From: Cryptomeria japonica | Lineage: Eukaryota; Streptophyta; Pinopsida; Cupressales; Cupressaceae | Reading direction: 5' to 3' | Assembly: GCF_030272615.1 (NCBI RefSeq) | Contig: NC_081409.1 | Coordinates: 912,292,340 to 912,356,339 of the forward strand | Length of the DNA stretch: 64,000 nucleotides | Part shown: positions 11,481 through 21,118 of the stretch, piece by piece | Layout: every line of letters starts with the position of its first letter | Numbering within the stretch: position 1 is the first letter of the stretch | Made by a program: the position numbers and the translations under genes | Notes under the pieces: generated by a model | The model's database searches: none | Told to the model about the DNA's origin: nothing | The model's input: only the letters and a program-made list of their open reading frames with translations

Positions 11481-11898
11481 GGTTGTGGCCCCGAGTACCT
11501 CTATTTTCTTTTTTTCAATCTGCTATGTCCAAGGTCTTGGTTATTTAGTATTGGAAACTTCATGTTGTTAAGGTTTTTTCAAAAGTGTCGTATGAACTTC
11601 AAATTGCCAATTAATTTTTATATGGCAATGATGTAATGAGTGTCATTTTGAGCTCGGTTAACTATAATTTGGGTGTGGGATGATGGTTTGGTGGATTACT
11701 GGTTGGTGGGATTGACTTCTGGTTTTTGTTGGGTGGTTTGATGTTTAAAAACCTTTGTTGATACTGTACTGCTTTAATTTTATAATAGAATAAATATACA
11801 TATTACTGTTAAAAAAAAAAGAAAGAAAATTGAGCAAAATGTGTTGCATAATTTCATTGTTTCAAAAATCCATAGTGCTCTTTGACATTGCAAGGTAG

Positions 11899-12420
11899 TG
11901 TAGACACATAAATTTTTTATCCTTTGTCCTCATATATATTAATCATAATTCTTCTATTGATATTATTGTCTATTTAAGTGAAATCATTAATTATTTCCTC
12001 CAATAATTCATTTCACTTACTCAAATCATTAAAAATTATTTTATCATAATTGCATTCTTAATCTATCCCTAACTCACCATATTTATCCCTTTCTTCTCCC
12101 ATCCACCGCACTCACTTGGAGAATGTGGGATAAATATTTATCTGTAACTACCTTATTTAAATCCCACATTCCTCCTATAACAGATTTCTAGGATGACTAT
12201 AAAAGCATTTACCCTCACATTTGTAGCTCTCTCACTTCTTGTAATCTTGAGATCATAATGCTATCTTGTTTCCTTATATTTGCAAATCTTGTTCTTACAT
12301 TTTAATTCATCATCTCATCTATTCTCATGGCTTTCGTTGGCATTTTGTTTTTTAGTCTCCATTCATCATAGCTCTTTGTGCAACTACTTCTACTAAGAGC
12401 ATTCAAGTATCGAACATGAA
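11899..12420 (+). repeat. Partial gypsy-type LTR
   Basis: Begins TGTAGACACATAAATTT, close to the younger element's LTR start (TGTAGTCACATAAATCT), continues AT-rich, and has TATAAAA at 12198-12204 about 300 bp in. The 3' edge and partner are not visible. An ATG at 12512 opening MAKKSGS then a stop could be the remnant of a following gag start. Confidence 0.45.
12198..12204 (+). promoter_or_regulatory. TATA box of the partial LTR
   Basis: GACTATAAAAGC in an otherwise featureless AT-rich LTR-like segment. Confidence 0.4.
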
Positions 12421-12914
12421 GTCTTGATTGATAGGAGCGCAATAGAGTTAAATTCTTGTTGATTTCTATGTTTTTGTTGCATTGTTGTTTCTTGCAGGTA
12501 CTCCATTGAGGATGGCAAAGAAATCTGGATCTTAATCAAATAAGATCTTAGCTATTTCCTACCATCTCACGGGTAGAATCTAATTTTAAAAAAGAATGGT
12601 AAACATTGTCTACTGAAACTAAGGAATATTTAGAATTTACATTGATACATTTTAATAGTGAACATGTATCACTATGATGGAATTAACATCAGTCAAAAAG
12701 GGAAAACTATTCACTGCATAATATGGCACAAAGATCTCAAAGCTTCACTAAATATAAATTTGAGAAAATTCATCCAATGTATGGGTTTTTATTTACAAAA
12801 CTTATTTTTGATAAGAATAATGCAAATTGTGCCAATTTCATATGTCTTACTTATGAATAATTTAATGAGTTAGACACCAACATTCAAGAATATTTTTATG
12901 TTTGAATAGGTTTG
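12421..12914. other. Unannotated AT-rich stretch
   Basis: No coding block or terminal repeat recognised. The 71-codon open frame at 12658-12873 has random-looking composition. Confidence 0.5.
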
Positions 12915-13116
12915 TAATAAATTATTTATTTAACTTGGTATTATCCATCACTCTTATAAAATTCACAAGAAATCATGCAAGGAAAAAGATGGCACATGAA
13001 TTCTTGTATAACTTGGCCATCCATATCTCCATTTTATAACAACAAAAGCACAATACAAATTTTCACAAAAATTATAATTCCATGAGCATTTATGTCCAAT
13101 TTATGGATGATAAATG
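12915..13116 (+). repeat. About 200-bp flanking direct repeat, left copy
   Basis: Matches 17136-17337 over its whole length with scattered changes (shared words TTAACTTGGTATTAT, CATGCAAGGAAAAA, ACAAATTTTCACAAAAA). It ends exactly at the outer edge of the LTR at 13117. Confidence 0.7.
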
Positions 13117-13490
13117 TGAGAATTGGCTATGAAGGTAGCCACCCAAGATCTAGAGGCAATGGAAAGCACAAGAACGAGAAAGAAATAATATATGGCAAGA
13201 ACAAATTGTATTCTCATCAAGATGCAAATAGCTCGATCAACATACAATGTACATGAGCCTGCTTATAAAGGCAAGGCAAAAGGGAATGAGAGCACACAAT
13301 AATGACATGTGGCCCAATGATATGCAAGGGTAGGTAGGATTTAATTAAAACCCAACCACTTGAAACAAGTAACAATGCATCCTAGGAAATAACAATTCCA
13401 CCTAAAATGGAAATGCTCCAACTAATCCTAAGTAATTTTCTAAGCTGTAAAGTGTAATTATATACTAAAGATAAATTAATTACACCATCA
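13117..13490 (-). repeat. 3' LTR of the non-autonomous element
   Basis: TGAGAATTGG to ACACCATCA on the plus strand, 374 bp. Pairs with the split LTR at 15228-17135. Confidence 0.8.
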
Positions 13491-13500
13491 CCCCCCTTTA
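13491..13500 (-). promoter_or_regulatory. Polypurine tract of the non-autonomous element
   Basis: Minus strand TAAAGGGGGG directly upstream of the 3' LTR start. Confidence 0.7.
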
Positions 13501-15212
13501 AATGCAACTTAGGGAAATTTAGACTCAAGATAACACTGCAAGATGGGTCCTGACTACTAGGCCATGTTAGGTACCCATATACAAATGCAATGGAATCTCT
13601 CATAAACAAAGAAAGAGAGAAAAACCAAATGGGAAAGAACTCCCCCCCAAAAAGATATGAACACACAAAACTCTCAATGAATGTATGAGAAGAATAAAAC
13701 CTCATGTGAGGAAAATTCCTCCCATAAGAGAGAAGAAGAGAGACCATGAACCCCCCCCCCCCCCCCTCAATGTAGAATCTCTTACAAAGATGGTCCAATG
13801 ATGTTGAACAACATTCATCCCCATTAGGAAGAAATAGAGCCAATGTTGCACCAAGAATGTCACAGTGTGACAAAACCAAGCACCAATATCGATGATGAAT
13901 GACCAATGAATCACTCACTGCAACACATGATGAATATCAGGCATGGAGACAACCTGAATGAGCATCAACTGAATACTCAAACTAAATACATTCTCAATTG
14001 GAGATATGTACCAAGTCTCACAAGATGGTTCCTAATCTATTGAGTACAGGAGGATTGCATCAAATATGTCATTAATTGACAAAGTACAAAGAAGTGTGGC
14101 ACTTTATATTAGTGATTTACAACATAGCTCATGCAAGAAAATACAACATGACAAAGTACAAATACGAAAACATGAAGATGATGCCACCAAAAGCATGCCC
14201 TGTAGAAGACTACAGATGAAGATGTCTTTGATTGGTATGTCACCAAGAAAAATGTAGGAGCAACTAACTCCCCTGGTTGTCAGTTGGAAGACGCTGCAAA
14301 CAAGTATGTAGGAGGAAGAAAAAACGTGTTCCCAATTTTGCTTATTTATGAAAAAATGTTTTTAAAATACTTAAAAATCTTAATAAAAATATTTATCAAA
14401 AACTTTATTAAAATTTAATAAAGAAAAATAATCCATTTTTTTTTAATTTTATGAAAAACTTTATTAAAATTACATATAAATAAGTTTTTGAAAATTGACA
14501 ACAAAACAAAATGCATGACCCCATGATGGCAAGGTCCCACCTATCACATTTGTGACAAGTGGTATAGGTGGATCCCCTACGAGCCACAAACATGTGATAT
14601 CCACAGGTACACACTGAGTCGTAGGGTCTGTGGTACCCACAGGGTACCACCCTAGGAAAACTCCCCCACCCCTCTAAAATTTGATTATAGATAAAAAATA
14701 AAAAATCCCCCCTACGTCTTTAAAATGCTTTTTAATTTTATATAAAAAATATTAAAATTTCAAAAAAAAGAAAAAAAAATTAATTTTTTTTAATTAAAAT
14801 CAGACTTGTACATGCAAGTCCGTACGGTGACCAAGGAGGGTATTTTTTTCAACTCGGGGTGCCCAAATCCGATTTGGATGAATGAACAGGTGATCTTGGG
14901 GTTTTTAGGCCTTTCGAGCATGATGACAATGTCAAATTTGGTCCAAAGTGCTCCAAAATTACAAATCACTCTCGGGTCAGGTAACCACCCTCCACCTTCA
15001 AATGGCTCTAGATTTGGCCTCCGATGTTGGATTTGGACCAAAAAAAAAGGTGATTCTTACTTTCTCAAACTTATTCAATCCAATGGTAACCTCAAATCCG
15101 ACCCACCAAGCTCCAGTATTGACTTACAATAGAAAGCCTTAAAATGTGAAACCTCAAATTACACCAAAATTCTCTTAAATGACTAACCAATGTCACTCTA
15201 ATGGCTCTTATA
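13501..15212. other. Internal region of the non-autonomous element
   Basis: No gag or pol block on either strand. It holds a poly-C run at about 13749-13766 and an AT-rich part with A and T homopolymers (14340-14800). Open frames at 13382-13918 (minus) and 14806-15132 (plus) show no family resemblance I can see. Confidence 0.6.
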
Positions 15213-15225
15213 CCAGGTGAGAATT
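15213..15225 (-). promoter_or_regulatory. Primer-binding site (initiator-Met type)
   Basis: Minus strand TGGTATAAGAGCC, two bases after the LTR end; one mismatch to the usual plant initiator tRNA-Met site. Confidence 0.75.
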
Positions 15226-15227
15226 GA

Positions 15228-15453
15228 CTATGAAGGTATCCACCCAATATCTAGAGGCAATGGAAAGTACAAGAATGAGAGAGAAATAATATATGTCAAG
15301 AACAAATTGTATTCTCATCAAGATGCAACTAGCTCGATCAACATACGATGTACATGAGCTTGCTTATATAGGCAAGGAAAAAGGGAATGAGAGCACACAA
15401 TAATGACATGTGGCCCAATGTTATGCAAGGGTAGGTAGGAGTTAATTAGAACT
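15228..15453 (-). repeat. 5' LTR of the non-autonomous element, part 1
   Basis: Matches the first 226 bp of the 13117 LTR; interrupted by a solo LTR at the GAACT duplication. Confidence 0.8.
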
Positions 15454-16985
15454 TGGTGTAGGAGCACCCTAGGAGCCTATGTGTGGTCACATGGTTAAAA
15501 CTTCAAATTTTGTTTGTTTTGTGTTATTTCATATCACTAAGGCCATTTTAGGCCATTATGGTGTATTTGGACCTATTTGTGCAAATTTGGGGTCCATTGG
15601 TCAAAAAATGTAAAAGTTGCAAAAAGTTGTCATTGTTGTCATGACAATTTTTGCATTCTTGTGACAACTTTGTAAATATATGGTTGTAAGTTGGTTTTGG
15701 TGGTTTAAAACCACTTGGATGGGCATAAATAGCCTCGTTTCATGCCATCCAAGGGTTGGATTTTGAATTTTGAGAGATTTTACTTAATGAAAAGTGGAGT
15801 TTTCGTGCATTCTAAAACGTTGCAGGTTGTTATTCCTTATCATTCACTTTGAAATATTTCATGTTTCCATGTGGAACCTATTAAGAATGAGAGGACAATG
15901 AATCTACAAAACAATTCTTTTTGTTTCATTGAAATCCATTGTGATTTGAATAAGTTACACTATTGTTTTCTAAAAACTGTCAAAAACCCTAGTTAGGGTA
16001 TTCCAAGACACAAATAAATGTATAATTTTGCTTCCCACCAGTGAAAAATCACCAAAATGGGTGGGAAGATGTATTATAATATTAATTTTCACAATCCATG
16101 TGTGTAGGGCTCCAAGATCAATGTGGCATGTGTTGTGATTGACTGTTAGTTTGATATTTATAATGTATCAGACTGAGAACACAATGAAAGGGTGAATTTG
16201 AAGGTATATGTGCAAGGTCATATTTTTAGGAGTGAGGAGAGGGAAGTTAAAGGAGTGAAAGGGTTGTGTAAACCTCTTTCAAGGTGTGGAAGACCATTGT
16301 GAAGACCCAAACACCTAAATGACATGAGTGTCCTAAGACAGTATATGTGACTGTCATAAATAATCCAGTGAAATTGGAGAATTTGCCTTATAAGACTAAG
16401 TGAATGATTGGTTTGTGTATGGTGATAGTGGAAGGAGTGGGAGAACCATATACATCCTTTAAAAGTGTTTGGAAGTCCTAACAAGGGGAATTAAGCCATA
16501 CATTAATGATTATCCTAAATCACTAGATTGACACACTAGTAATTACCAATCATGTACATACTGCAAACAATGATATGGTAGAAGTCATTCATGGTTGTAA
16601 GGCCTATAGAAGGTGTGTAAATATTGTGTAGGGTCTCCCTAAACTGGCCTAAAGGATTTTAAGGCTTTAATAACTTTGAGTTTTACCTTTTGTCCATCAA
16701 ATAGACGGTCTTGATTGCAAGGGACTAAATTGTGGCAAAGGAAGTGTAAGTGGAAACTTGTAGACCCCAAAGTTGATTCTGTTGCAATGTCTCAGTCCTC
16801 AAAATAGTATGTTCATGTTGTCCAAGTTGATATCCAAAGCCCAATTTATTCCCAAGTCTTTGTGTAAGGGCTCAAGTCTTGTAGTGGTCCATGATGGAGA
16901 CTAGTAGGTATGCCCAAAATATATTGCATTGTAGAAGCCTATAAGTTGAGATTGCTATTTGAGTCTAACCCCCACCTCTACACCA
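15454..16985 (+). mobile_element. Solo LTR nested in another LTR
   Basis: 1532 bp with termini TGGTGTAG and CTACACCA (perfect 8-bp inverted ends) flanked by the 5-bp duplication GAACT (15449-15453 and 16986-16990). CATAAATAG near 15724 on the plus strand may be its TATA box. The host LTR continues without loss on both sides. No internal element sequence remains, as expected after LTR-LTR recombination. Confidence 0.85.
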
Positions 16986-16990
16986 GAACT

Positions 16991-17135
16991 CAACCACCCA
17001 ACACAAGTAACAATTCATCGTAGGAAAGGACAATTCCACCTAAAGTGGAAATGCTCCAAGTAATCCTATGCAATTCCCTAAGTAAGCTTAAGTAAAGTGT
17101 AATTATATCCTAGAGATAAATTAATTACACTAGCA
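16991..17135 (-). repeat. 5' LTR of the non-autonomous element, part 2
   Basis: Continues the match to the 13117 LTR (ACAATTCCACCTAAA, GTGTAATTATAT, TAAATTAATTACAC) and ends TAGCA. Confidence 0.8.
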
Positions 17136-17337
17136 AGGAAAATTAATTTAACTTGGTATTATTCATCACTCTTATAAAATTCATGGAAAATCATGCAAGG
17201 AAAAATATGGCGCATGAATTCTCTTATAACTTGGCCATGTATATCTCAATTTTATAACAATGCAAGCATAATACAAATTTTCACAAAAAATGCAATTTCA
17301 TGAGCATTCATGTCCAATTTGTGGATGATTATAAATG
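17136..17337 (+). repeat. About 200-bp flanking direct repeat, right copy
   Basis: Begins at the LTR's outer edge and matches 12915-13116. Together they bracket the element exactly. Confidence 0.7.
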
Positions 17338-17799
17338 TAGGCTTCTCACATAAACAATGAAAAATATGCTTAAAACAAGGCTCAAATAATGTTTGAATAA
17401 GAAATAAGGAATCTATTTGTTTATGTATTCAAAGAACGTTTATGTACAATTAAGCAGTCAACAAATAAAGATTTTTTAAAATTGTCGAAATTAAATTATT
17501 TATGGAACAAATGATAATGTGTAATTTAATATATTGAAATGAAATAATAATAATAATAAATTAGTTTCATGGCATTACGAGCAAGCTAAGTCTCAAAAAA
17601 ACCATGCTTCTAGGTTATGTTTTCAATCTATTTTATTTGCATGATTGCTTGTATTCCTTTCTACACTCCATCATAAAATGAAAATAAGTGTTTCTTTTCC
17701 TTTAAACATCACTTTATTGTTTTTATATTGTCAACAACCAATAATTAGTTAATTTTTATATCATCTTTTAGACTACACTCATTATTGAGTACATAGTTT
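17338..17799. other. Unannotated AT-rich stretch
   Basis: Contains a short (AAT)n run near 17550; nothing else recognised. Confidence 0.5.
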
Positions 17800-17804
17800 G
17801 TACT

Positions 17805-18156
17805 TGTTAGAGCATATTTAGCTATTAGTTGCTTTTTTACAACTACTTATGCTTTTTTACTTTTTGCTTTTTTTTTTTTTCTCAAATTCACTTAGGAGTC
17901 TTCCTTCTAATTTAGCTTTTGTTCATGTAGTTTTGCTGGAGTTGAGCTTTATTCATCTCCTCATGCTTGCACTCTAGTTCTCCTAAGTTTAGCTTAGATC
18001 ATTTTGTGTTTTTTTATAAACACCCTATTGTACAATTGTAATGCATCACGTATTCTTTATTTTTGAGTAATATAGCATTCATTTGTGTAGCTCTCATTTG
18101 TGGAAGGTGTTTTGTTTGTCGTTTGATCTTGCAAGCTTGTGTTGCAAAATTCAACA
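17805..18156 (+). repeat. 5' LTR of the copia-like element
   Basis: TG...CA, 352 bp. Followed with no gap by the primer site. Confidence 0.85.
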
Positions 18157-18168
18157 TGGTATTAGAGC
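18157..18168 (+). promoter_or_regulatory. Primer-binding site (initiator-Met type)
   Basis: TGGTATTAGAGC, one base from the canonical plant sequence. Confidence 0.8.
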
Positions 18169-19529
18169 GTGGATATAGTAAGCCCCTTCTCAAGATTTAC
18201 GGGTTTTCTTTCTTAGAAGCATTAAAAGGTCACAAATTTTTTTTTTTGTGGATCTAGAGGTGGGAAAATTTATTATCAATTTTGGATCAAAATGGGCAAC
18301 GTCGTCGCGTTTGCAGCATAAAAAAAGCCTAAGATCGACTATCATTTTGTCAAAATACGAGTAGTTGAAATTTGGGGTCAAATTGGTTGGAGGCATATTT
18401 TACAAGGCAAAATACAAGGCTAGCTAAAAAATATAGGCATCATGGAGTGAAATGGAGGTCACCATTGCGCTCAAAATGCCCGAGAACCCAAAGATCACCT
18501 ATCAAATCATCAAAATTGAAGATCATAAAAAAATTTAGTGATTTTTTTAGGGCACATTTTTTCATGCAAGTATAATTTCGCACATCCATAATGTCATACC
18601 TCTCTCATTAGCAATACCTCCATAAAAAAAATCCATGGGCAAAAAAAATTCACGTAAGTTTTTATTTTTGCTAAAGATTTGATAAATTTTTCATTCAAAA
18701 AGTGCTCTTAAAAAGTAAAAAAAGGCTCAATTTTAAATTGCAAAAAAAGGCACATCAAAGGGTACGTAGGTACAACAGACTTGCAACTAGGTATAGGAAG
18801 GTACTTGCTGACGTCAATACCTTATTTGGTGTTTTTTTTCCTAAAATTAGTGGGATCTCTTATAAATTTAGAAAGCCTCACCAAATTTAGTAAGGGAATC
18901 TTAGCAAAATCTTTGGCTGGAATATTTCTACAAGGTGGACTTTTTTTCAACAACCTAGTTTTTTTTTCTAGTAGGGTCATTTTTTCCTGGCGACAAGAAT
19001 ATTTTGTCGATATTAGCAGTTAACCAGTTTGACCTTGTTGACCTCTACAAGCCCTACATACCTACCTTCAATTTTTAGCCCATAACTTGCTCATACAACA
19101 TCCAATTTTTGACTTCCACATATCATTGGAAAGTTGGTTCCAACGTCGATCTATTCATGGTAGTGGTTTTGTCAAATTCTGCTCTTGGTGACTGCTAGAA
19201 GCCTTTAGAGTCATCCTTGTTTTTCACACTTTTGGGGCCATAACTTGGGAAAACAAACTCTATTTTTTTTTTCACACATCATCAGAAAGCTCTCAAAGTC
19301 CTCTATCCAGATCTACTAATATTTTTTGCATATTTTTCTCCAAGTACATTTTATTCATTTTTTTTTTTGTGTTTTCACTATCTAGTTAATAAGTTGGATG
19401 TTTTTGCACTTGATATGGATCTTTTTGTTGGAGGTTTATCTTTTTAATGTGCTCTACATGTTTTGATATTCTTGGGGTTTAATATTTTCATTTGAGGAAT
19501 TATCATGGGTTTTTGTTCATCCTTCTGTT

Positions 19530-20180
19530 ATCAGCCCGACAAAGGGCAATTATGAGTCTTGGAGAAAGGGTATCTTGCACATCCTAGGTGGCTTGATTTA
19601 TTTCCCTATCTATAAGGACTCATCCCTCAACCAAATTTAAAGAGGGGCTCGTGTGCTTGGAGGATTATTAATGATCATGTTGTAGGAGTGATTGGTTCTA
19701 GTGTTGATCTTGACACTATGTATGCTTTGATGGATATTGAATGTCCTCACACACTTTGGATTTGCCTTTTGGAGATCTATGGAAATCCTCACATTTCTCC
19801 ATTTATAGAGGATCCTGCAATAGATTGTGTCATTATCCTTGCACATGTAGATTGCATACCCTATGATTTTGGTACTTTTGAGATGCTTGAGTATATCACA
19901 AGTGGTTCATGTTCTGATGGATCCAAGTCTTGCATCTCACATGCCACTCATATTGACACCGCCTTAGTCTTCATCATCTACTATTGTTCTTGATCCAGAT
20001 TGGTTTTGTCTCATTCATAGCCCCTATTGATTTTGTTCAGCGGGTTGATTGTTCCCTTCCAGTTTCAGCTTTATGGGATGAATTCTTGCCAGATATTGCA
20101 AGGCTATTTGTTCAGTCCCATATTACAGATTTGGGGACATATTTGAGGATCTTTAGTTCCTCTTTGATGATAGTTTGATC
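19530..20180 (+). pseudogene. Possible copia Gag remnant
   Basis: Plus-strand words such as KGNYESWRKGI near 19545 resemble the NYxxW start of copia Gag. Further open pieces follow (19688-19993; SALWDEFLPDIARLF near 20068). No knuckle, protease or RT block is visible, so the call rests on position behind the LTR and one weak motif. Confidence 0.35.
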
Positions 20181-20775
20181 ATTCCTATCATCCCATCTTT
20201 AGTGCCTTCAAAGCTTGTTCATCAGGTATCTTCTTAGTTGTTTGGATTTTCTTCAATTGATCTAGCACATAATAATTCAAACATATGGACACTTGAGCAA
20301 TCTTTCATGACACACATCTTGATATTATTCCTTCTATCTCCTTTCATGGAGTTGCTTGAGCCTTGCCTAGTGGATTTGTTTCTTCACAAGGGGAAACACA
20401 TTGTTTGTCACTCTTGGATCATCTTTAGCATTTGTCCTTGAGCCTTCATCTTCGACACTAGAGCTTCTATCTTATGGGGGGTAGATATCATCTCTTCTTT
20501 TCTCTCCTATGGGGAGAATCTTGGTTGTACTTTTGTGAAGGATGTTGTCCTTGGGGGGTCTATCTAAGGCCCTTCTTCTTTTCTTAGCAATTCATATTTT
20601 CCATGCATTGCATTTCTCACTTTTGGTCCCATGTGGTTTTTCTCCTTTTCTTCGCTTAAAGAGACTTCATTGGTTTGTACACGGGTACCTAATCAAGCAT
20701 TTTGTTGTCAAGACCCATTTTGCATTCATGTATTTAGAGTTTTTCTACTCAACCTAAGTTTCACTTAAGGGTGGT

Positions 20776-21113
20776 TGTTAGAGCATATTTAGCTATTATT
20801 TGTATTTTTACAACTAGTTATGCTTCTTTTTTTGCTTAAGTTCACTTAGGAGTGCTTGCTTCTAATTTAGCTTTTGTGAATCTAGTTTAGCTAGAGTTGA
20901 AATTTATTTAGCTCCTCATGCTTGCACCTTAGTTCTCCTAAATTTAGCTTAGGGCATCTTTGTGCTTTCTTTATAAGTGCCTCATTGTACAATTGTAATG
21001 TATTCTGTATTCTTTTCTTTTGAGTAATATAGCATACATTTGTGCAGCTCTCATTTGTGGAAGGTGTTTTGTTTTTCGTTTGATATTGCAAGCTTGTGTT
21101 GAAAAATTCAACA
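20776..21113 (+). repeat. 3' LTR of the copia-like element
   Basis: 338 bp, preceded by the purine-rich AAGGGTGG. Matches the 5' LTR with scattered substitutions and short indels. Confidence 0.85.
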
Positions 21114-21118
21114 ATACT

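Larger units (their letters stand above)
10073..11826 (+). mobile_element. 5'-truncated LINE (L1-like) insertion
   Basis: 1754 bp ending in an A-rich tail (about 11810-11826) and bracketed by a perfect 10-bp duplication AAATTGAGCA at 10063-10072 and 11827-11836, the hallmark of target-primed reverse transcription. Only the C-terminal RNase H part of ORF2 and about 1.2 kb of 3' sequence remain. Confidence 0.85.
13117..17135 (-). mobile_element. Non-autonomous LTR retrotransposon (about 2.5 kb without its nested insert)
   Basis: Two related LTRs, 374 bp (13117-13490) and 371 bp (15228-15453 plus 16991-17135), enclose 1737 bp with no gag or pol. Orientation comes from both ends of the internal part: read on the minus strand, TGGTATAAGAGCC follows the right LTR two bases after its CA end (one mismatch from the common initiator-Met site TGGTATCAGAGC), and AAAGGGGGG immediately precedes the left LTR. 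The LTRs differ by roughly a tenth, so it is old. Confidence 0.8.
17805..21113 (+). mobile_element. Copia-like LTR element, decayed, 3.3 kb
   Basis: LTRs at 17805-18156 (352 bp) and 20776-21113 (338 bp), both starting TGTTAGAGCATATTTAGC and ending TTCAACA. TGGTATTAGAGC starts right after the first LTR (initiator-Met type, one mismatch). The flanks GTACT (17800-17804) and ATACT (21114-21118) look like a duplication with one transition. The 2.6-kb internal part is too short for a full pol. Confidence 0.85.

Noticed and set aside
13382-13918. 178-codon minus-strand frame crossing an LTR edge
   Set aside because: Crosses from LTR into the interior through the polypurine tract and poly-C; no protein-like blocks.
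14790-15142. Overlapping open frames on both strands inside the non-autonomous element
   Set aside because: Mutually overlapping, no motif, no counterpart in any element here.
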